8,036 nucleotides of DNA from Bacteroidota bacterium (GCA_023433205.1 JAEZDS010000161.1:1-8036); one strand, 5' to 3'; shown: positions 1 to 5,626, counted from the stretch's first letter. A program made the numbers and translations. The notes: a model not told the origin generated them from the sequence alone.

Positions 1-414
1 GGTAATGCTACCGGAAGTTTGCTGGTAGTTTCTCCTACAGTATCTGGCACTTATACGGTAACAGGAAAAAACAATACCAGTGGTTGTATTCAGACAAATT
101 CTTTTGTTATATCCGTATGGCCCTGCACTGCAATAGTGGACAGAACTTCTGAATCTTTAGAAAAATTACAGGTAATTCCCGTTAATGATCAGTTGATTTT
201 AAATGTAACAGGTATTAATGAGGCACAGCTTCAGGGCAATAAAGGAAAAGTAAAATTAGTTGATCTTTCAGGCAGAACAATCATACACATAGAACCACAC
301 TGGCAACACGGTTCCACATCGTTAAATGTGAGTGATGTACCTAACGGTGTGTATTCTGTAATTTTGCAGAGCCATGCAAATGTTTCTGCCGTTCGTTTTC
401 TTCTATACAGGTGA
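1..414 (+). CDS. Secreted protein C-terminus, Ig-like region plus T9SS type A sorting domain (5' partial)
   Basis: The reading frame is open from the first base, so the true start is upstream and only the last 137 residues are seen. Residues 1-40 (SLLVVSPTVSGTYTVTG, then a GC/NSFVISV strand) look like the end of an Ig-like or PKD-type repeat common in Bacteroidota adhesins and surface proteins. Residues about 55-137 form a type A T9SS C-terminal domain: a PVNDQLIL strand in place of the usual PNPVxDxL, then LVDLSGRTI, then LNVSDVPNGVYSVIL and a final basic strand ending FLLYR. In this family the domain directs export through the T9SS and is cleaved at the cell surface. The substrate or binding partner is unknown because the functional part is missing. 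The gene ends convergently with mpl, 67 bp away, with no convincing terminator between them. Confidence 0.85.
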   Translation, partial: GNATGSLLVVSPTVSGTYTVTGKNNTSGCIQTNSFVISVWPCTAIVDRTSESLEKLQVIPVNDQLILNVTGINEAQLQGNKGKVKLVDLSGRTIIHIEPHWQHGSTSLNVSDVPNGVYSVILQSHANVSAVRFLLYR

Positions 415-481
415 GATTGACTAATACTGGTTATATCTGTCTGACCTGCACTTCCAGGTACACCCAAGAAACACAAAGAGA

Positions 482-1888
482 TTATAGTTTAAGATCTTCC
501 GCCAGCGCTTTAAAATCAACACCATCAAAGGTACCGCTGCTCATCATCAGCAAAACGCTCTGGTTCCATTTTTTAGATCTGAGGTAATCGGTAAGATCCT
601 GGCTATTGATAAAGATGCGGAGGTCCTGCCTGGCGAAAGCATCTTTTACCTGCTCAACCCTTATCTCTTCAATTTTTTTGTGTGCTATAACCTGAGGGTT
701 AAAATAAACTATCGCTTCATCTGGCAGCTGCATGGTTCCGCGGTACTGCTGTAAAAAATCCTGGTTAAGGCTGCTGAAGGTGTGCAGCTCCATACGGGCC
801 ACCACCCGGCGGTCGGTGAACTGTTTTTTTACCGCTTCGGTAGTTGCTCTTAATTTAGAAGGTGAGTGGGCAAAATCTTTATAAAAACTAAAACTGCCTT
901 CTTTATGTACCAGTTCAAGACGCTTTGCGGCCCCTTTAAAACTTCTGATGGCCTCGTAAAATTTCCTGGGTTCAATTCCTATCTGTACGCAGGCCAGCCG
1001 GGCTGCATTAAGATTCATAAGGTTGTGATTGCCAAAAATAAGCAGCGGTATTTTTTCGCCCTCACTTAAAATATAGGTGATGCCATCTTCAATTGTGTGT
1101 TTGGGCACCGAGTACGACATCTTGTTGATGGTTTTGTTTCTGGTCTCAGCGCAGATCTGATCAAGCACTTCGTCTTCACGGCAATAGATAAGACAACCAC
1201 CAGGTTCAACAAGATTGATAAAGGTTTTGAACTGATCAACATAAATACCAAAGGTGGGAAACACGTTAATGTGGTCCCAGGCTATTCCGCTCAGAATGGC
1301 AATGTTTGGTCTGTAAAGGTGAAATTTAGGTCGCCGGTCAATAGGGGAGGAGAGGTATTCATCACCTTCAATTACAGCGTATTTGCTTGTAGAGGAAAGA
1401 TTTACCATGGTATCAAAACCCTCAAGTTGTGCGCCCACAAGAAAATCTGTCTCAATATTAAAAAACCGCATCACGTGAAGTATCATGGCCGTGATGGTGG
1501 TTTTGCCATGGCTTCCGCCAACAACAATCCGCGTTTTATCTTTAGTTGCCTCGTAAATATATTCGGGGTAGGAATAGATTTTGAGGCCAAGTTCTTTTGC
1601 TTTTTGAAGTTCCGGATTATCAGCCCTGGCGTGCATGCCGAGAATTACAGCATTTGTATCAGGTGTTATTTTTTCAGGGAACCAGCCTATTTCAGCGGGT
1701 AACAGGCCGGCTTTAGCAAGTCGGCTTTTGCTGGGTTCGTTTATTTCGTCGTCGCTGCCGCTTACTTTATAACCTTTTTCATGCAGCGCAAGGGCCATGT
1801 TGTGCATGGCGCTGCCTCCAATAGCGATCAGATGAATTTTTTGCACATCTAAAGGAAAGGAATTGTCACAAATACCGGTACCAGCCAC
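482..1888 (-). CDS. mpl: UDP-N-acetylmuramate:L-alanyl-gamma-D-glutamyl-meso-diaminopimelate ligase (Mpl), Mur ligase family
   Basis: Mpl joins recycled murein tripeptide to UDP-MurNAc in the cytoplasm using ATP, short-cutting MurC, MurD and MurE. The 468-residue frame shows the full Mur ligase order: an N-terminal Rossmann UDP-binding motif (IAIGGSAMHNMALALH, about 21-36), the ATP P-loop GGSHGKTT (124-131), the acidic EGDEY motif (174-178), DHINVF (205-210), the GNHN box (286-289) and the C-terminal DFAHSP motif (338-343). The FxLY/WDH context and the HSPSKL motif fit Mpl of Bacteroidota better than MurC. The 1888 start is GTG. A second GTG at 1846 would remove 14 residues and begin MQKIHLIAIGG, closer to the usual family start. 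No Shine-Dalgarno decides between them, which is normal for this phylum. The DUF2905 gene lies 121 bp upstream on the same strand, so co-transcription is possible. Confidence 0.93.
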   Translation of the reverse strand: MAGTGICDNSFPLDVQKIHLIAIGGSAMHNMALALHEKGYKVSGSDDEINEPSKSRLAKAGLLPAEIGWFPEKITPDTNAVILGMHARADNPELQKAKELGLKIYSYPEYIYEATKDKTRIVVGGSHGKTTITAMILHVMRFFNIETDFLVGAQLEGFDTMVNLSSTSKYAVIEGDEYLSSPIDRRPKFHLYRPNIAILSGIAWDHINVFPTFGIYVDQFKTFINLVEPGGCLIYCREDEVLDQICAETRNKTINKMSYSVPKHTIEDGITYILSEGEKIPLLIFGNHNLMNLNAARLACVQIGIEPRKFYEAIRSFKGAAKRLELVHKEGSFSFYKDFAHSPSKLRATTEAVKKQFTDRRVVARMELHTFSSLNQDFLQQYRGTMQLPDEAIVYFNPQVIAHKKIEEIRVEQVKDAFARQDLRIFINSQDLTDYLRSKKWNQSVLLMMSSGTFDGVDFKALAEDLKL

Positions 1889-1946
1889 TGTTTTTGTTTT
1901 TCACAGCCATTTGTGTATTGCGGCTGCTCAAGACATGGTACCCAAA

Positions 1947-1981
1947 CTATGTGAATTTCTATGTTTCCTATGTTTCTATGT
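1947..1981. repeat. Four short CTATGT direct repeats in the mpl upstream region
   Basis: CTATGT occurs at 1947-1952, 1959-1964, 1968-1973 and 1976-1981, with starts spaced 12, 9 and 8 bp apart, and T-rich spacers (TTTC) between the last three. On the mpl strand the array reads as repeated ACATAG separated by AAA. It lies in the 121-bp gap between mpl and the DUF2905 gene, where mpl leader RNA or promoter sequence would be. The function is unknown; it may be a local slippage product or a regulatory repeat. Confidence 0.6.
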
Positions 1982-2009
1982 GGTTAACCATGGCAATACC
2001 CACGGCAAA

Positions 2010-2240
2010 CTACCTCCCCCCAAAGTACTGCACCAGCTTTATTACAGCGCTTATAACCAGCGAAAGCAGAATACAGGTAGTGATGGGGAAATAAAAGGAA
2101 CCGTTTTCTTTCTCAACCCTGATATCGCCCGGCAGGCGGCCAAGAAAACTGAGCTTGTTTCCGAAAAAGTACACCACAATGCCGGCCACTACTATTACCA
2201 GGCCCACAATTATGATGTATCTACCAGCGGTGGTGTTCAT
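2010..2240 (-). CDS. DUF2905 family small membrane protein
   Basis: This 76-residue protein has two hydrophobic segments (about 7-27 and 55-72) flanking a short loop with the family signature FLGRLPGDIRVEKENGSFYFP. That GRLPGDI...FYFP block with ITT after it defines DUF2905, a widespread family of tiny inner-membrane proteins without a known function. I chose the ATG at 2240 because the resulting N-terminus (MNTTAGRYIIIVG) leads straight into the first membrane helix, as is usual. An in-frame GTG at 2273 would add 11 residues that look unlike the family. The gene is divergent from kdsA and lies upstream of mpl on the same strand, so it may be the first gene of a DUF2905-mpl unit. Confidence 0.85.
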   Translation of the reverse strand: MNTTAGRYIIIVGLVIVVAGIVVYFFGNKLSFLGRLPGDIRVEKENGSFYFPITTCILLSLVISAVIKLVQYFGGR

Positions 2241-2244
2241 GTAA

Positions 2245-2278
2245 CAAAGATAAGTACCCAGAACAAAGTACACACAAA
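2245..2278 (-). promoter_or_regulatory. Candidate Bacteroidota promoter for the DUF2905 gene
   Basis: On the minus strand TTTG (2278-2275) is followed after 22 nt by TATCTTTG (2252-2245). This matches the known Bacteroidota -33 TTTG and -7 TAnnTTTG consensus, with a spacer at the long end of the accepted range. The -7 box ends only 4 nt before the ATG at 2240, which would give a transcript with almost no leader. Either the mRNA is nearly leaderless or the match is fortuitous. Confidence 0.4.
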
Positions 2279-2334
2279 CATCAGGTTTTTCATGGCTTTA
2301 TGGTTTAAAAATGCGCAGGGTGCTAACAGAACCT

Positions 2335-2342
2335 TAACTTTG
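2335..2342 (+). promoter_or_regulatory. Candidate -7 box of the kdsA promoter
   Basis: TAACTTTG at 2335-2342 is an exact match to the Bacteroidota -7 consensus TAnnTTTG and is followed by CACCAA and the kdsA ATG at 2349. No good TTTG -33 element lies at the expected distance. The predicted transcript would have a very short leader, a pattern often seen in this phylum. Confidence 0.45.
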
Positions 2343-2348
2343 CACCAA

Positions 2349-3182
2349 ATGAAAAAGACAGTTAAAGTTGGAGATATTGAGTGTGGGTCAAAAGACCTCT
2401 TCCTCATCTCGGGTCCCTGTGTGATAGAGGACGAAAAAATAATGATTCAGACAGCAGAGAAACTTAAAGAGGTTTCAGAGCGCCTGAAGATCAAGGTGAT
2501 CTATAAATCATCATTCCTGAAAGATAACCGCAGCAGTTTAAAATATTACGACGGACCCGGCCTTGAAAAAGGCATGAAGATCCTGGCAAAAGTGAAGGAG
2601 CAGTTTGGATTTCCGCTGCTCACTGATATTCACGAGAGTTATCAGGCCGAGATTGCCGGTGAGGTGTGTGATGTGCTACAGATCCCGGCCTACCTGTGTA
2701 TGCAGAGCAGTCTGGTTGTTGCTGCGGCAAAAACCGGCAAAGTGGTAAATATTAAACATGGTCAGTTTCTGGCGCCTGATAATATGAAGTATCCATTACA
2801 GAAATGTATTGAGACCGGAAATGACAAGGTAATTCTTACGGAAAGGGGTTACGTTTTTGGTTACAACGACCTGATCGTAGATCCCCGCGCATTTTATCAT
2901 CTTAATAATCTTGGCTATCCTGTTGTTTTTGACATCACGCATTGTGTGCGTAAATATGGCATTCCCAGCGCTGATACAAAGGGGGGCAATCCGGAGTTTT
3001 TACCGGTGCTCAGCAGGGCAGGGGTAGCCAGCGGAGTTGACGGTGTTTTTATAGAAACCCACCCTGAACCATCAAAAGCCTTGTGTGATGCCGCCTCCCA
3101 ATTATGTGTTTATGATCTTGAAGCGTTTTTGAAGCCTTTGATTGCTATACATGAATTGGTGGCGAACACAGTAGCGCGCTAA
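2349..3182 (+). CDS. kdsA: 3-deoxy-8-phosphooctulonate (Kdo-8-P) synthase, metal-dependent type, with variant active site
   Basis: KdsA condenses phosphoenolpyruvate with D-arabinose 5-phosphate to give Kdo-8-phosphate for lipopolysaccharide. The 277-residue length and TIM-barrel motifs fit the family. The four ligands of the Aquifex-like metal-dependent class are all visible: Cys24 (SGPC), His198 (DITH), Glu236 (IETHPEP) and Asp247 (CDAASQ). PEP-site residues Lys53, Gln111, Lys136 and Arg166 (TERG) and the NRSS segment (60-63) are kept. However, the normal CRQTDL reads CMQSSL (Met118 replaces Arg), KKGQF reads KHGQF (His137), KANRSS reads KDNRSS, and the usual FRGHG/YRGPG reads YDGPG. The ATG at 2349 matches the family N-terminus; the frame is open back to 1863 but that part is opposite-strand shadow. 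The most likely identity is a lineage variant of KdsA. A related synthase using another aldose phosphate is possible. Confidence 0.88.
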   Translation: MKKTVKVGDIECGSKDLFLISGPCVIEDEKIMIQTAEKLKEVSERLKIKVIYKSSFLKDNRSSLKYYDGPGLEKGMKILAKVKEQFGFPLLTDIHESYQAEIAGEVCDVLQIPAYLCMQSSLVVAAAKTGKVVNIKHGQFLAPDNMKYPLQKCIETGNDKVILTERGYVFGYNDLIVDPRAFYHLNNLGYPVVFDITHCVRKYGIPSADTKGGNPEFLPVLSRAGVASGVDGVFIETHPEPSKALCDAASQLCVYDLEAFLKPLIAIHELVANTVAR

Positions 3183-3209
3183 CGTCATATTTTTTGCTAT
3201 TTTTATAAA

Positions 3210-4116
3210 ATGGCAAGACTCCTGACCCAGGTTTTAATGTTAGCCTGTTTTGGGGCCGGCAACTTTTTAAGTGCACAAATATGGTGTACTCCAGGATCTA
3301 CTTGGCACTTCTCGCATAATAACATATGGACGGGGCCGGGACACATACAGTTAAGTTATCATTCAAACTTACTATTAGGTGGGAAATTATGTAAAGTGCT
3401 CTCTGGAAAGACATATGCACCATTTATCAAATGGTACTTTTCACCTATTCACTTATGAGGAAGATAGTGTCCTTTACATGCCTCGCGAGACCGCAGGCGT
3501 TTATAATTATGATACCATTTTCGATTTCAAAGCAAGCCCCGGTGACAAATGGAGAATGTACAACACTCAGTATCCTCAATGTAGAGATTCGCGTGTTACA
3601 GTTGTTGATACCGGGAGCCGGATCATTCAGGGGCAAAGACTTAAATGGCTTTTTCTTCATTACCTGAGTGGAACAGTGAATGCGTATGATACTGCCTATG
3701 TGAGGTTGGGTGCGCTTACCTTATTTCCTTATATGTGGGATAATGTATGTGAGACTGCCACAGATAGCCATTGGGGCGGGGCTTTGCGCTGTTTCTCAGA
3801 TAACCAGATCAGCGAATACAGGAATCAATATACATTACCCTGTGATTACGGAGAAGTGGCGTCAATGCCAGAGCAAACAGCGAGTCCATCAAGGCTTCTA
3901 TTTTCTAATCCTTTCAGCAGTATGCTGCACATTACTTCGAACTTTGAATTTTCTGCGTTTATAATAACTGATTTGCGAGGCAGTGTCATATATTCAGTTG
4001 ATCACCCGTCTAATACGCTTGTCTGGGACTGTGAAAACTATCCTTCAGGCTTATATATTGGATTTTGCCGCTGGCCAAATGGTGAACAACAAACCATTAA
4101 GCTGCTTAAAAAGTAG
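3210..4116 (+). pseudogene. Secreted T9SS cargo protein interrupted by one frameshift
   Basis: Two overlapping frames together make one complete T9SS cargo protein. Frame one (3210-3458) starts with ATG and a clear signal peptide (MARLLTQVLMLACF...LSAQ, cleavage likely before IWCTPG), then a WCTPGSTWHFS opening typical of uncharacterised Bacteroidota secreted proteins. Frame two, open from 3379 to 4116, continues with HLSNGTFHLFTYEEDSVLY, the FDFKASPGDKW motif and a C-terminal T9SS type A domain (NPF...MLHI, ITDLRGSVIY, CENYPSGLYIGF, ending KLLKK). Skipping one base near 3417 joins GKTY to HHLSNG and gives a coherent protein of 301 residues; the total of 907 nt fits a single inserted base. 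Frame one otherwise stops at 3456-3458. No long homopolymer lies at the junction. It could be a recent pseudogene, a sequence error or a +1 recoding site. It starts 27 bp after kdsA. The function of the mature protein is not recognised. Confidence 0.75.
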
Positions 4117-4218
4117 CGACCCTGCCGTTTGTGAATATCTGAATGCTGAAATTCTAAAGAGAATAATATAAATTGATTGTGGATAATAGTTGTTAAATGT
4201 AGAGTCCCGGCCTTTTTT

Positions 4219-4236
4219 TATCGTAATATTGCGATA
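4219..4236. promoter_or_regulatory. 18-bp imperfect palindrome at the sigZ start, operator-like
   Basis: TATCGTAATATTGCGATA is self-complementary at 8 of 9 pairs; the only mismatch is T4224 against G4231. Its last base is the A of the sigZ ATG. It contains TAATATTG (4224-4231), one mismatch from the Bacteroidota -7 box TAnnTTTG, so a dimeric protein bound here would block promoter and start together. The form is like operators of ArsR/SmtB-type dimers, but that family link is inference. Confidence 0.55.
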
Positions 4237-4793
4237 TGAATCAGATATCTACTGAGTTGGTATGGAAACAGTTTTCAGCGCGACTACAAGCTTTTATAAG
4301 GTCAAGAATAAAGTCTGCAGCCGACGCTGAAGATCTGCTGCAGGAAGTTTTTGTGAAAATTCACGGCAACTTGGTGCAGTTAAAGGATGAAAAACGACTA
4401 ATCCCCTGGCTTTACACCGTTACAAGGAATGTTATACATGACTTTTACCGGAAAAAGAGCCGTTACACCGGTAAGGAACTTACGTTTGATCTTCCGGCGC
4501 CTTCGTCACATTCTGCCGCCGAGAACGTGAGTATGGAGACTTGTCTGGAACCCTTTATTGACCAGCTTCCCGAAAAATATAAAAAGGCGCTTATTTTCTG
4601 TGACATTGAAGGTAAAAGCCAGATCCAATTGTCAGAGGAACTTGGCATCTCATATTCCGGGGCAAAGTCCCGTCTGCAGAGAGCACGCCTCCTTCTTAAA
4701 AAGCAGTTTAATGAATGTTGTGCGGTTGTATCCGATAAATACGGAAATATCGTTGAGCACAACTGTAAAAAAGCCTGCTCCTGCGCGGCATAA
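4236..4793 (+). CDS. sigZ: ECF RNA polymerase sigma factor, SigZ type, with cysteine-rich tail
   Basis: The 185-residue protein has the ECF sigma-70 layout. Region 2 (about 8-75) includes DAEDLLQEVFVKIH, the -10 recognition and core-binding helix, and WLYTVTRNVIHDFYRKK. A linker of about 30 residues follows. Region 4 (about 104-158) contains LPEKYKKALIFCDIEGKSQIQLSEELGIS and the helix-turn-helix YSGAKSRLQRARLLLKK that reads the -35 element. The sequence style (LVWKQF...FIRSRI, and the C-terminal CCAVVSDKYGNIVEH) resembles SigZ. After region 4 there is a 25-residue tail with five cysteines (161, 162, 177, 181, 183), enough for a zinc or thiol site. No anti-sigma gene adjoins it, so the tail itself might sense a signal; this is inference. 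A palindrome overlaps its start, and its stop codon is followed directly by the convergent terminator of the small peptide gene. Confidence 0.88.
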   Translation: MNQISTELVWKQFSARLQAFIRSRIKSAADAEDLLQEVFVKIHGNLVQLKDEKRLIPWLYTVTRNVIHDFYRKKSRYTGKELTFDLPAPSSHSAAENVSMETCLEPFIDQLPEKYKKALIFCDIEGKSQIQLSEELGISYSGAKSRLQRARLLLKKQFNECCAVVSDKYGNIVEHNCKKACSCAA

Positions 4794-4821
4794 AAAAAGG
4801 GGTGGAAACTGTTTCCACCCC
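4792..4821 (-). terminator. Rho-independent terminator of the cysteine-rich peptide gene
   Basis: A perfect 10-bp stem (4799-4808 with 4812-4821, GGGGTGGAAA and its complement) closes a 3-nt loop. On the minus strand it is followed at once by seven T residues (4798-4792). On the plus strand the hairpin is followed by TACACAT without a T-run, so the terminator acts on minus-strand transcription. It begins 7 nt after the stop codon of the 30-codon peptide gene, and its T-run covers the sigZ stop codon. Confidence 0.88.
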
Positions 4822-4827
4822 TACACA

Positions 4828-4920
4828 TCAGCAGCAGCCTGTTCCGGAGCAAAGACTGCTGAGTCCGCCGCAGCAGCTACTATTGCCGCCACAACAGCCT
4901 GAATCGTTTTGATTGTCCAT
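4828..4920 (-). CDS. 30-residue cysteine-rich peptide with CCGGxSS repeats
   Basis: The ATG at 4920 opens a 30-codon frame ending TGA at 4828. It starts MDNQNDSG, continues with two heptads CCGGNSS and CCGGLSS (residues 9-22), and ends LCSGTGCC. Seven of 30 residues are cysteine (9, 10, 16, 17, 24, 29, 30) and most others are Gly, Ser or Asn. There is no hydrophobic segment or signal peptide. Five of the six shared codons between the two heptads differ only at the third base, which suggests that the protein repeat, not the DNA, is kept. A strong terminator follows after 7 nt, and the response-regulator gene lies 73 nt upstream on the same strand. Such spacing of paired cysteines would suit soft-metal binding (Cu, As, Hg, Zn) or disulfide chemistry, but no family is recognised. 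A modified peptide is another option. Confidence 0.6.
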   Translation of the reverse strand: MDNQNDSGCCGGNSSCCGGLSSLCSGTGCC

Positions 4921-4940
4921 TGTATTGTGTTTTAATTATC

Positions 4941-4956
4941 CAGTCAATGTTGACTG
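4941..4956. promoter_or_regulatory. 16-bp palindrome upstream of the cysteine-rich peptide gene
   Basis: CAGTCAA (4941-4947) and TTGACTG (4950-4956) are perfect inverted repeats separated by TG. The site lies 20 bp upstream of the peptide ATG and 37 bp from the end of the response-regulator gene, the expected place for an operator or activator site of a separate peptide promoter. As RNA it is a short stem with little room for a loop, so a DNA site for a dimeric regulator is more likely. Confidence 0.5.
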
Positions 4957-4963
4957 TAATAAT

Positions 4964-4990
4964 AAGACGCTAACGCTGGAAGAAAGACGC
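4964..4990. repeat. Heptamer direct repeat spaced 20 bp between regulator and peptide genes
   Basis: AAGACGC occurs at 4964-4970 and 4984-4990, i.e. GCGTCTT twice on the peptide-gene strand, with starts exactly 20 bp apart (about two helical turns). It sits just upstream of the 16-bp palindrome. Same-face direct repeats of this type are compatible with tandem response-regulator binding, but chance cannot be excluded for a heptamer pair. Confidence 0.35.
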
Positions 4991-4993
4991 AAG

Positions 4994-5626
4994 TCAGATG
5001 TATTTATTGTTTTTCGCTTCCTTTATGGCATCCTCCCGCGAATGTACATTCAGTTTTGAATAAATGTTCTTGATGTGTGATTTTACCGTCTCAAGATCAA
5101 TAAACATTTCTTTTGCAATTTTGCTTCGGCTTTTACCATTGGCCACCTGTTCAAGGATCTCTGTTTCTCTTTTGGTTAAGGGACTGTTCTGGTTCCTGTG
5201 AAAAGACCTGATCACCATTTTGGCGATGTTCATACTCATGGGCGCGCCGCCATCCATCACTTCCCTTATGGCGTCTATGATCTTATCAGTAGAATCGTTT
5301 TTGGTAAGATAACCCGCAGCACCTCTTGAAAGCGCTTTAAATACGTTTTCTTCATTGTCGTAAACGGTGAGCATCAGAATGTGCGCAGAGGGAACTAACT
5401 GCCTGATTTTTGGAATTGCATCCAATCCTTTCATGCCTGGAAGCTCAATGTCGAGCAGAATGACATGAGGGTCGTCTTCTTTTATGTGTGGCAGCGCGCT
5501 TTCAACATTAGCGTAGGCCTTTACCACCCTGTAGCTGTCACTTTCATTAATCAGATAAGTGAATCCATTGCGGATGGTTTCGTCATCTTCAATGATCAGC
5601 ACTTTTGTGAGCTGCTTTTTTTCCAT
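4994..5626 (-). CDS. Response regulator, receiver plus LuxR/NarL-type DNA-binding domain
   Basis: This 210-residue cytoplasmic transcription factor has a receiver domain (about 8-125) with the acidic pair Asp14-Asp15, phospho-acceptor Asp59 (LLDIELPG), Thr87 and Lys109 all in place. A C-terminal LuxR-type domain (about 149-205) starts at LTKRETEILEQV and has the recognition helix around DLETVKSHIKNIYSKLNV. It is the expected partner of the upstream sensor kinase, whose stop codon lies inside this gene: the two overlap by 38 nt (5589-5626). The ATG at 5626 is preferred because it puts the usual 7-8 residues ahead of the first beta strand (VLIIEDD). The overlap suggests translational coupling. 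Targets are not known; the palindrome and direct repeat just downstream, before the cysteine-rich peptide gene, are candidates. Confidence 0.95.
   Translation of the reverse strand: MEKKQLTKVLIIEDDETIRNGFTYLINESDSYRVVKAYANVESALPHIKEDDPHVILLDIELPGMKGLDAIPKIRQLVPSAHILMLTVYDNEENVFKALSRGAAGYLTKNDSTDKIIDAIREVMDGGAPMSMNIAKMVIRSFHRNQNSPLTKRETEILEQVANGKSRSKIAKEMFIDLETVKSHIKNIYSKLNVHSREDAIKEAKNNKYI

Noticed and set aside
444..459. ACCTG/CAGGT inverted repeat between the two convergent genes as a terminator
   Set aside because: The stem is only 5 bp and has no T-run on either strand.
1097..1702. 201-residue plus-strand frame inside mpl
   Set aside because: It is an antisense shadow of a fully conserved mpl gene, with no recognisable domain.
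1863..2348. Long N-terminal extension of the kdsA frame
   Set aside because: It runs antisense to mpl and DUF2905, has no family similarity, and the normal KdsA N-terminus begins at the ATG at 2349.
4205..4219. GTCCCGGCC followed by seven T residues as a terminator of the split secreted-protein gene
   Set aside because: There is no matching 5' arm to form a GC-rich stem ahead of the T-run.
4778..4830. Selenocysteine read-through of the TGA ending the cysteine-rich peptide (TGC TGC TGA TGT) with the hairpin as SECIS
   Set aside because: The hairpin has a 3-nt loop and is followed by seven T residues, which is a terminator. The extension beyond it is sigZ antisense sequence.
4558..4902. Ala-rich plus-strand frame running out of sigZ
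   Set aside because: It reads sigZ in the wrong frame and then the complement of the cysteine-rich peptide; the Ala run is produced by the opposite-strand Cys/Gly/Ser codons.
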